Of a stretch of 5,530 nucleotides of DNA, positions 1-5,530 are shown piece after piece. Positions within the stretch are counted from its first letter, which is position 1, and the number at the start of each line of letters is the position of its first letter. The DNA comes from Chitinophaga pinensis (GTDB taxonomy: Bacteria; Planctomycetota; Phycisphaerae; Phycisphaerales; SM1A02): assembly GCA_943329105.2 (NCBI GenBank), contig CALQCP020000170.1, forward strand, positions 1 to 5,530, written 5' to 3'. The position numbers were made by a program, and so were the translations under genes. Below the pieces are notes generated by a model. That model saw nothing but the letters and a program-made list of their open reading frames with translations, did no database searches and was not told where the DNA came from.

Positions 1-212
1 GGCAAGATGGTGCGCTGAATGCCCATCGCCTTGTCCAATCCGTGCACCGGGAACGGTGTGTGGCAATCCCAGTAGCGATAGCCCTTGTCGCGAATCTTCT
101 CTGCCGCGGCAACAATCTGCGCAGGGTTCTCAAACTCCGCAACCAGTCCGTACAAACGCGCTGGAGCGACGGTGCTGGATGGTGCGCTTGTCTGTGTGGT
201 CAATGTGGTCAC
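1..212 (-). CDS. actD: ActD, DUF3341 membrane subunit of Alternative Complex III (3' part missing)
   Basis: ActD is a small subunit with two membrane helices that anchors the ACIII assembly; no cofactor is known in it. From a GTG start at 212-210, 70 codons stay open to the left edge. After a Thr/Ser/Pro/Ala-rich leader of about 20 residues the product reads LYGLVAEFENPAQIVAAAEK, then IRDKGYRYWDCHTPFPVHGL and DKAMGIQRTILP. This is the typical start of the DUF3341 domain, with its conserved aromatic/DxxTPFPVHG stretch and the DKAMG motif before the first membrane helix. The helices lie beyond the edge. The start codon overlaps the actC stop by 4 bases (GTGA), with GGAG 7 bases upstream. Gene order after actC agrees with the call; actE, actF and often oxidase genes would be expected further left. 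Confidence 0.92.
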   Translation of the reverse strand, partial: MTTLTTQTSAPSSTVAPARLYGLVAEFENPAQIVAAAEKIRDKGYRYWDCHTPFPVHGLDKAMGIQRTIL

Positions 213-1672
213 GAGTGGTCTCCGTTAGCGGAGTGCGCGGCGGCAGGGTTCGAGCCCGCTCCGTGTGATTGATGCCAGCCTTCCCAATGTGGGTCGGCCT
301 GTGGCATGACGCCCTTCACTTCAGCGATGGCGATCATCGGCAAGAAGCGGCAGAACAGCAGGAACAGCACACCAAAGAGGCCGAACGCCCCAAGCATGGT
401 GCCGATGTCAACCCAAGTAGGAACGAATCGATCCCAACTGGAAGGCAAGAAGTCATTGGCGAGGCTGGTGACGATGATCACGAAGCGCTCAAACCACATG
501 CCCACGTTGACAAAGAGACTAAGGATGAACATCAGCGGAATGCTGGTGCGCACCTTCTTGAACCAGAAGAGCTGCGGGGTGATGACGTTGCAACTCACCA
601 TGATCCAATACGCCCACGAATACTGACCGAAGGCGCGGTTCATGAATGCAAACTTCTCATACAGCGCGCCGGAGTACCAGGCGATGAAGAATTCCATTCC
701 GTACGCGTAGCCAACCATGCATCCGGTCACCAAGATGACCTTGTTCATGTTGTCCAAGTGGCGCAGCGTGATCAAGTTCTTCAGTCCGAACAACTCGCGC
801 GCCGGCACTGCCAAGGTCACCACCATGGCAAAGCCACTGAAGATGGCGCCGGCAACGAAGTACGGCGGGAAGATGGTGGTGTGCCAGCCCGGAAGCTGAC
901 TGGTGGCAAAGTCAAAGGACACCACGCTGTGCACCGAAAGTACCAGCGGAGTGGAGAGTGCTGCAAGCAGCAAGTAGGCACGCTCGTAGCGGTGCCAATG
1001 GCGATTGGAGCCGCGCCATCCGAGCGAGAACAGGCCGTAGGCCATCTGCTGAACCTTGCCCTTGGCGCGATCGCGCATGGTGGCCAAGTCCGGCACCAGG
1101 CCGACATACCAGAAGAGCAGTGAAACAGTGAAATAGGTGCTCACTGCAAACACGTCCCACAGGAGCGGGCTACGGAACTGCGGCCACATAGCCATCTGGT
1201 TTGGGATCGGAAAGAGCCAGTACGCCAACCACACGCGACCAACGTGAATACCGGGAAACAATCCGGCGCAGATCACCGCGAAGATGGTCATCGCCTCTGC
1301 AAATCGGTTGATGCCGGTGCGCCACTTCTGTCGGAACAAGAACAGGATGGCGCTGATCAGCGTTCCTGCGTGACCGATACCAACCCAGAACACGAAGTTG
1401 GTGATGTCAAAGGCCCACATCACCGGGTTGTTGAGACCCCAGACGCCGACGCCCGTGAAGATCAGATAGTGGACGACAAATCCAAGGTTCATCACCAGCA
1501 GCATGCTGATGCCAAACATGATGTACCACGCCATTGGAGGCTTGCGCGTCTCATTGGGGCGGCAGATCGTGTTGGTGACTTGGTGGAAATCAGTGTGCCC
1601 AAGGACCAGCGCGGCGCGCTTTCCTGGGACATCCCCGGTGTTATCGATGTCGTGGGCTGGAATGGTGCTCAT
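209..1672 (-). CDS. actC: ActC, NrfD-family integral membrane quinol-oxidising subunit of Alternative Complex III
   Basis: ActC belongs to the NrfD/PsrC family of polytopic membrane proteins. In ACIII it binds quinol near the periplasmic side, hands its electrons to the ActB clusters, and is proposed to take part in proton movement. The 487-residue product has about ten hydrophobic membrane segments (roughly 47-72, 88-113, 123-140, 172-193, 231-252, 268-290, 311-333, 352-370, 377-401 and 424-449). Segments typical of ActC are visible: GIGHAGTLISAILFLFRQKW (98-117), FPGIHVGRVW (139-148) and SPLLWD (168-173). His143 and Asp173 are the likely equivalents of the conserved His/Asp at the quinol site; this is inferred from pattern, not alignment. 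The C-terminus after about residue 455 is hydrophilic with several His. The start is set by a strong Shine-Dalgarno site and the ATGA overlap with actB, and the stop overlaps the actD start (GTGA). The length is normal and no frame damage is seen. Confidence 0.96.
   Translation of the reverse strand: MSTIPAHDIDNTGDVPGKRAALVLGHTDFHQVTNTICRPNETRKPPMAWYIMFGISMLLVMNLGFVVHYLIFTGVGVWGLNNPVMWAFDITNFVFWVGIGHAGTLISAILFLFRQKWRTGINRFAEAMTIFAVICAGLFPGIHVGRVWLAYWLFPIPNQMAMWPQFRSPLLWDVFAVSTYFTVSLLFWYVGLVPDLATMRDRAKGKVQQMAYGLFSLGWRGSNRHWHRYERAYLLLAALSTPLVLSVHSVVSFDFATSQLPGWHTTIFPPYFVAGAIFSGFAMVVTLAVPARELFGLKNLITLRHLDNMNKVILVTGCMVGYAYGMEFFIAWYSGALYEKFAFMNRAFGQYSWAYWIMVSCNVITPQLFWFKKVRTSIPLMFILSLFVNVGMWFERFVIIVTSLANDFLPSSWDRFVPTWVDIGTMLGAFGLFGVLFLLFCRFLPMIAIAEVKGVMPQADPHWEGWHQSHGAGSNPAAAHSANGDHS
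220..223 (-). promoter_or_regulatory. Ribosome binding site for actD inside the end of actC
   Basis: GGAG on the minus strand lies 7 bases before the GTG at 212-210, within the last codons of actC. With the GTGA overlap it decides the non-ATG start of actD; no ATG occurs in that frame before the conserved domain begins. Confidence 0.65.
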
Positions 1673-4600
1673 ACCTTGCCTCCCTGAGGAACAGTGACAG
1701 CGGGTGGGACAGCGGGTGCAACAGCGTGACCGGCGTGATCATGCCCGTGATCGTGTCCGTGATCATGACCACTGTGATCAATGGACGGATTGTCAACGCG
1801 AGCCAAATACTTGAGACGCGGCTTGGTGTTGAGTTCGCCAAGCAAGTCATAACTGCGCTTGGAGCGCTGCAGTTGCAGGACATCGCTTCCGGCAACGTTC
1901 AGGTCACCAAACACGATCGCGCCGGTTGGGCACGCCTGCTGGCAAGCGGTCTGCACCGTGCCGTCGGCGATGGAACTCGCCGTACTGCCTGAATCGATTC
2001 CGCCAGCGCGGACCCACTTGTTCTTGGAGGAAATCTTCGCCTGCTGAATGCGCTGCGTGCAGAACGAGCACTTCTCCATGACGCCTCGCATGCGCACGGT
2101 GACTTCCGGGTTGAACTGCATCTTGGCCATATCAGCCGGACCATCCTTGAGGTAGTACTCAGGCTTGGTCATCAAGATGCCGCCCTCGCGTACCGGATCG
2201 CGGCGCTGGTAATCAAAGAAGTTGAATCGACGCACCTTGTACGGGCAGTTGTTGCTGCAGTATCGCGTACCGATGCAGCGGTTGTAGACCATGTTGTTCA
2301 GGCCGTCCATGTCATGGACGGTGGCTGCCACCGGGCACACCTGCTCGCACGGTGCGTTCTCGCAGTGCACGCACGTCACCGGCTGTACGCGATACGCCTC
2401 CGGCTTCGCTGCGGTGCCGCCCTTGAAGTAACGGTCAATACGAATCCAGTGCATCTCGCGACCGCGAGCCACTTGATCCTTACCGACGATTGGAATGTTG
2501 TTCTCGGCCTGGCATGCCACGACGCAGGCACTGCAACCAGTGCACGATGCAAGGTCAATGGTCATTGCCCAGCGATACTTGGCTCCGTCAAGGTTTGACT
2601 CCTCCCACATGGAGAGGCGATGCGCCACGTGGGACGCATGCTTCGCAAAGTCGGGGTGTTCCTTGTAGTGCTCAAGCGATGCTTCACGAATCAGGGTTGG
2701 CAGACGCTCCTGAATAGAGTCAAGCGGCACGGACTCGATGGCTGCATCAGCAGTGCCGTGGTCCTGAGTGTGAGCAAATGCATAGGCGTCTTGCGCGGTG
2801 TTCGCGCTGGCCTTGACGCCCGTGGCAAGCCACGGCGCGTTCAGCGTGCGCAGTGCGGATGCTGCAAATCCAGAATCAGCTGCAATGCCGCCCGCTGCTT
2901 CACCGCGGCCGTAGCCAACAGCAAGTCCGAGGGTGTCATCCGCCATACCAGGCACGATCCACGCTGCTGCATTGCCAGCAGCCGGTGCACCGGCGACGTT
3001 CAAGGAAACCATGGCGCCGTTCTTCACGCCCAGCTTGGCAGCCGTTGCGCCAGACATCAACAACGCATTGTCCCAAGTGATCTTGGTGATGACGTCGGGC
3101 AGCTCTTGCAACCAACCAATGTTGGCGAAGCGACCGTCGAACATCTTGCCGTCAACAAAGAATGCCAGTTCCAGGCCATCGCTCTCAGTGCGAGCAGCAA
3201 TCCACGTTGCCATTGCCTTGGCGGCAAGCGCCGGTTCCGGAGTTGCTTCGCGGCTCTTGGCAGTGTCGGGGCAGACACCAGTGTCTAAGTTGTTGCGGAA
3301 CGCGCGTTCAAATTCCGCGCCGGACTTGCCGGACACTGCCATGTGCGTGCGTCGCACCAGGTCCATTCCAGCGCGAACCTCATCGCCAGTGATTGCAGCG
3401 CACAGTTCGATCGCACTGCGTCCGCCGTCTGCTGGATCCAGGAGCGCCGCAATGAGCGGCTGCGCAAGACCGATGGTGCCGTCGGCGGCACGGGTGTCGC
3501 CCCAGCTCTCCAGGAAGTGCGTCATCGGAACATGCCAAGTGCATCCGGCAGCGCGCGATGTTTCATCGACGCGGTAGGCCAAGTGCACCACGTTCTTCGC
3601 CTTCGCCATAGCGGCTGCGAAGCCCAGATCAACGGGTGCATCAAAGACTGGGTTCGCGCCCATCACTACCAGCGTGTCGACGGTGCCGGCATTGAGTGCG
3701 GACACCACCTTCTGAATTCCGACGCTGCACATCTGTGCATCGGTGGCGCTGGTGTCAACGGTCACTCCGTAGGCGCCGAGCTTGCCGTTGATGGCAGCCG
3801 CAAGCGCGTGCGTCACGGCAGGCTGGCGCGGGCCAGCAACTACCAGGGCCTTGCGACCAGCCTTCTTGAGGTCAGTCACCAACGCATCGACTACTTCTTG
3901 ATCATGCTCGCCGAGCTTCGGTGCAAACGCGGCCATCTGGCGTGCGCTTTCCACGCCGACGCGGTCAGCCACTGCTGCAGCAAACGCAGCAACCTGGGAA
4001 GGTCGCATGGCGATGCGCTGATCGGCGTTCATGCCGGTCAGTGTCAGCAGGCCTTCCACTTGATAGACGCGGCTCATGGAAGCGGCTGCGGGATCCTTGG
4101 CAACCAAGGCGCCGTTTTCGCGCTTCACCAGCGAGCGGCCAGCGGCCCATGCGCGTGCATTGGCGACGCTGAGCAGATCCTCATGGAGGAAATCGCAATC
4201 AAGACTGAGAATCACATCTGCTTGATCAAACTTTGGGTGCACGCGACGGGACGAACCAAACGCCGCGGCGGTGCCGGCGAGCGATGCATCGTCGTTCACT
4301 GCGCACCATGATGCCCACGTGGCTTTCGGGAACGCCTTCAAGAGGCGCGCCTGCATGTCCAGCTGGGTTGGGGACGAAGTGGGCTCGGCAAGGACAACCA
4401 GTCCCGCCCCGCCATCCTTCTTCCATTCCGCGCGACGCACATCAATCCAAGCATCCAGCGCACCGGCGGTGGAATCCTTGCCTGCTTGCAATGCAATGCG
4501 GCTGCGATCCGTGTCATAGAGCTCAAGCACGCGTGCTTGGGTCATGGAGTTCGACGGACCAACTTGCGGAGCGCCGCGCTTGGCGAATTCTGCAGGATCA

Positions 4601-5061
4601 ATGGCCGCAGCACCACCAGCGAGCGGCGCCGATGGATGCATCGGATTGCCGTCGAGCTTGATGGGACGTCCGTCATAGCTGGTTGCCAACAGACCGAATC
4701 CAACTCCACCAAGTTCAAAGCTGGTGGCGAAGGTGACCGGAACTCCTGGAGTCCGATTCGCTGGACGCGAGGCATACTCCGCGAACTTCGTCTCGGGCAA
4801 ACGGCGGCAGCCGGTTGCTGCCAGACCAGCGAGTGCAAACGATGCTCCCATCACCTTGATGAAGGTGCGGCGATCGTCATCCGATGCCTCACTCGCACCA
4901 GGCTGGAATTCATTGTGCATATATGCACGAAACTCTGGCGAATCGGAGAGCTGCTCGATGGAGCGCCAGTAAACAGAGCGGCGCGCTGGCCCGCCTGTTT
5001 GCGGAGCTTCAGCTGCGGCGTTGGTGGGCTCTACGGGACCGTGGTTGCAACCGTCATGCAT
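1669..5061 (-). CDS. actB: ActB, fused molybdopterin-oxidoreductase-like / four-cluster Fe-S subunit of Alternative Complex III
   Basis: ActB is the large peripheral subunit that carries electrons from the quinol site in ActC to the ActA hemes. The protein has 1130 residues, somewhat longer than usual for the family. Residues 31-55 (YWRSIEQL onward) and the twin-arginine motif RRTFIK (64-69), with a hydrophobic stretch ending ATGC85, match the extended Tat leader typical of this family. Residues about 90-780 resemble a DMSO-reductase-type domain (MGANPVFDAP near 466-476, ESWGDTRA near 517) but lack the N-terminal cysteine cluster and an obvious metal ligand, as is known for ActB, which binds no molybdenum cofactor. 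The C-terminal domain holds Cys 840/843/846/850, 897/900/905/909, 929/935/939, 998/1001 and 1040/1044. These 15 cysteines fit three [4Fe-4S] and one [3Fe-4S] cluster. It ends in a His-rich tail (1096-1112). The stop overlaps the actC start by 4 bases. Confidence 0.96.
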   Translation of the reverse strand: MHDGCNHGPVEPTNAAAEAPQTGGPARRSVYWRSIEQLSDSPEFRAYMHNEFQPGASEASDDDRRTFIKVMGASFALAGLAATGCRRLPETKFAEYASRPANRTPGVPVTFATSFELGGVGFGLLATSYDGRPIKLDGNPMHPSAPLAGGAAAIDPAEFAKRGAPQVGPSNSMTQARVLELYDTDRSRIALQAGKDSTAGALDAWIDVRRAEWKKDGGAGLVVLAEPTSSPTQLDMQARLLKAFPKATWASWCAVNDDASLAGTAAAFGSSRRVHPKFDQADVILSLDCDFLHEDLLSVANARAWAAGRSLVKRENGALVAKDPAAASMSRVYQVEGLLTLTGMNADQRIAMRPSQVAAFAAAVADRVGVESARQMAAFAPKLGEHDQEVVDALVTDLKKAGRKALVVAGPRQPAVTHALAAAINGKLGAYGVTVDTSATDAQMCSVGIQKVVSALNAGTVDTLVVMGANPVFDAPVDLGFAAAMAKAKNVVHLAYRVDETSRAAGCTWHVPMTHFLESWGDTRAADGTIGLAQPLIAALLDPADGGRSAIELCAAITGDEVRAGMDLVRRTHMAVSGKSGAEFERAFRNNLDTGVCPDTAKSREATPEPALAAKAMATWIAARTESDGLELAFFVDGKMFDGRFANIGWLQELPDVITKITWDNALLMSGATAAKLGVKNGAMVSLNVAGAPAAGNAAAWIVPGMADDTLGLAVGYGRGEAAGGIAADSGFAASALRTLNAPWLATGVKASANTAQDAYAFAHTQDHGTADAAIESVPLDSIQERLPTLIREASLEHYKEHPDFAKHASHVAHRLSMWEESNLDGAKYRWAMTIDLASCTGCSACVVACQAENNIPIVGKDQVARGREMHWIRIDRYFKGGTAAKPEAYRVQPVTCVHCENAPCEQVCPVAATVHDMDGLNNMVYNRCIGTRYCSNNCPYKVRRFNFFDYQRRDPVREGGILMTKPEYYLKDGPADMAKMQFNPEVTVRMRGVMEKCSFCTQRIQQAKISSKNKWVRAGGIDSGSTASSIADGTVQTACQQACPTGAIVFGDLNVAGSDVLQLQRSKRSYDLLGELNTKPRLKYLARVDNPSIDHSGHDHGHDHGHDHAGHAVAPAVPPAVTVPQGGKV
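1673..1685 (-). promoter_or_regulatory. Ribosome binding site for actC inside the end of actB
   Basis: AGGGAGG (1685-1679 on the minus strand) sits 6 bases before the ATG at 1672-1670, a strong Shine-Dalgarno match at good spacing. It fixes the actC start. The start codon overlaps the actB TGA stop as ATGA, an arrangement typical of translational coupling. Confidence 0.8.
1726..1779 (-). repeat. 12-base tandem repeat encoding the His-Asp-His-Gly tail of ActB
   Basis: Three consecutive 12-base units (1732-1743, 1744-1755, 1756-1767 on the plus strand) share the pattern NNCGTGATCRTG, with a degenerate fourth unit after them at 1768-1779. Read on the minus strand in the actB frame they give HDHG, HDHG, HDHA, flanked by DHSG and GH, with eight His in residues 1096-1112. 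The segment lies beyond the last Fe-S cysteine (1044) and before an Ala/Pro/Val-rich end. That end is itself coded by a near-repeat with the same 12-base step (GACAGCGGGTG at 1696-1706 and 1708-1718). Local slippage expansion in a terminal linker is the simplest origin. Metal binding is possible but not shown. Confidence 0.8.
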
Positions 5062-5103
5062 GTGTTCTGTTCCCTGTGTCGGGGTCGTCCGTCGCCGATC
5101 GCT
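5062..5103 (-). promoter_or_regulatory. actA-actB spacer with ribosome binding site
   Basis: This is the only non-coding gap in the window. On the minus strand it carries an AGGGA element ending 9 bases before the actB ATG, a moderate Shine-Dalgarno match. I see no terminator hairpin or convincing -35/-10 pair, so actB is most simply read through from actA. No in-frame ATG, GTG or TTG alternative lies between the ATG at 5061 and the conserved part of the leader, which supports that start. Confidence 0.55.
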
Positions 5104-5530
5104 TTAGCGGTGGCAAGTCGAGCAATAATCGTTGGGGTGAATGTCGTTTTTCTTGATCAACTCGAGTCGCTGATCCTTGGTCCACGTGTCCGTTGGCTTC
5201 CAAATCGCAAAGACTTCTTCGGGCGGACGCACATGATCGACGGGGTTACGGTGGCAATCCAAGCACCATCCCATGGCGAGCGGCTGCGCGCGATGCACAA
5301 CTTCCATCTGATCAACGCGACCGTGGCACTCCAAGCAACTCACTCCACGCGTGACATGCGCGGCGTGGTTGAAATAAGCGTAATCACCCAGCTTGTGCAC
5401 CTTGATCCATTCGATCGGCATACCCGTTTCGTAACTCTCACGGACCTTCACAAGACGCGGGCTGTCCTTATGAATCTGCGTGTGGCAATTCATGCATGTC
5501 TGCGTCGGGGGCACGGCGGCGTGCGATGCC
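5104..5530 (-). CDS. actA: ActA, multiheme cytochrome c subunit of Alternative Complex III (5' end missing)
   Basis: ActA is the membrane-attached, typically pentaheme cytochrome c of ACIII; it receives electrons from the ActB iron-sulfur clusters and passes them towards ActE or a soluble cytochrome or oxidase on the periplasmic face. Visible here are four CXXCH heme-binding motifs: CMNCH (5482-5496), CLECH (5323-5337), CLDCH (5251-5265) and CSTCH (5110-5124). The last lies almost at the C-terminus, one Arg before the TAA stop. Several His residues between the motifs, for example in FNHAAH just before CLECH, are candidate distal heme ligands. The frame stays open to the right edge and reads ASHAAVPPTQTCMNCH, so the GTG at 5514 is an internal Val codon and not the start. 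The N-terminal anchor or signal and presumably the fifth heme motif lie outside the window. It is followed after 42 bases by actB. The four motifs and the gene order make the assignment firm; other multiheme cytochromes are less likely. Confidence 0.93.
   Translation of the reverse strand, partial: ASHAAVPPTQTCMNCHTQIHKDSPRLVKVRESYETGMPIEWIKVHKLGDYAYFNHAAHVTRGVSCLECHGRVDQMEVVHRAQPLAMGWCLDCHRNPVDHVRPPEEVFAIWKPTDTWTKDQRLELIKKNDIHPNDYCSTCHR

Noticed and set aside
269..1123. Long plus-strand open frame (284 codons) opposite actC
   Set aside because: It lies wholly antisense to a well-supported membrane protein gene. Its product is rich in His, Glu and Arg with no recognisable domain, as expected from reading the complement of hydrophobic codons.
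1732..1779. Regularly spaced TGATC-containing units as a CRISPR array or regulator binding array
   Set aside because: The units are 12 bases with no spacers, stay in frame with actB and encode HDHG, so they are explained as a coding tandem repeat.
2620..3577. Overlapping plus-strand frames of 214 and 222 codons opposite actB
   Set aside because: They overlap each other in different frames and both are complements of actB; composition and lack of domains mark them as shadows.
3343..4311. Long plus-strand open frame (322 codons) opposite the Mo-like domain of actB
   Set aside because: It is antisense to a continuous conserved domain, has no recognisable motif and no convincing ribosome binding site or neighbour. 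Such frames are common opposite GC-rich genes.
1669..5061. ActB as an active molybdenum or tungsten oxidoreductase
   Set aside because: The Mo-like domain lacks the N-terminal Fe-S cysteine cluster and an evident Cys/SeCys/Ser metal ligand, and the gene context is ACIII, where this domain is known to be cofactor-free.
5104..5514. GTG at 5514 as the start of a small complete tetraheme cytochrome
   Set aside because: The frame continues upstream to the window edge with ActA-like sequence (ASHAAVPPTQTC), and a start there would leave no signal peptide for heme attachment in the periplasm.

Overview
The window is a single co-directional block, read entirely on the minus strand, of an Alternative Complex III (ACIII, ActABCDEF) operon. 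In transcription order, right to left, it holds the 3' part of actA (multiheme cytochrome c), complete actB (a degenerate molybdopterin-oxidoreductase domain fused to a four-cluster iron-sulfur domain), complete actC (NrfD-type membrane quinol-oxidising subunit) and the 5' end of actD (DUF3341 membrane-anchor subunit). The calls rest on four CXXCH heme motifs, the order of the ferredoxin-type cysteine motifs, the extended Tat leader of ActB, the NrfD sequence pattern, and the fixed actA-B-C-D gene order.

Layout: 5530-5104 is actA, cut by the right edge. Positions 5103-5062 form a 42-base spacer with a ribosome binding site. 5061-1669 is actB, 1672-209 is actC and 212-1 is actD, cut by the left edge. 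actB/actC overlap by 4 bases (ATGA) and actC/actD overlap by 4 bases (GTGA), so the last three genes look translationally coupled. No promoter, terminator, RNA gene, mobile element or CRISPR array is visible, and no stretch over 300 bases lacks a gene.

Together the proteins would form a quinol:electron-acceptor oxidoreductase that replaces cytochrome bc1. ActC takes electrons from membrane quinol, the ActB clusters carry them, and the ActA hemes (with ActE, expected further downstream outside the window) pass them to a cytochrome c or directly to a terminal oxidase. This implies an aerobic or otherwise respiring Gram-negative-type bacterium. Moderate-to-high GC (about 55-60 % by eye) and the style of the ActB leader would suit Planctomycetota or a similar environmental lineage, but this is a weak inference.

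This is a known system rather than a new one. The most distinctive local details are a histidine-rich C-terminal tail on ActB built from a 12-base tandem repeat, a long hydrophilic N-terminus with Cys/His ahead of the ActB Tat leader, and the three-cysteine (probably [3Fe-4S]) motif.
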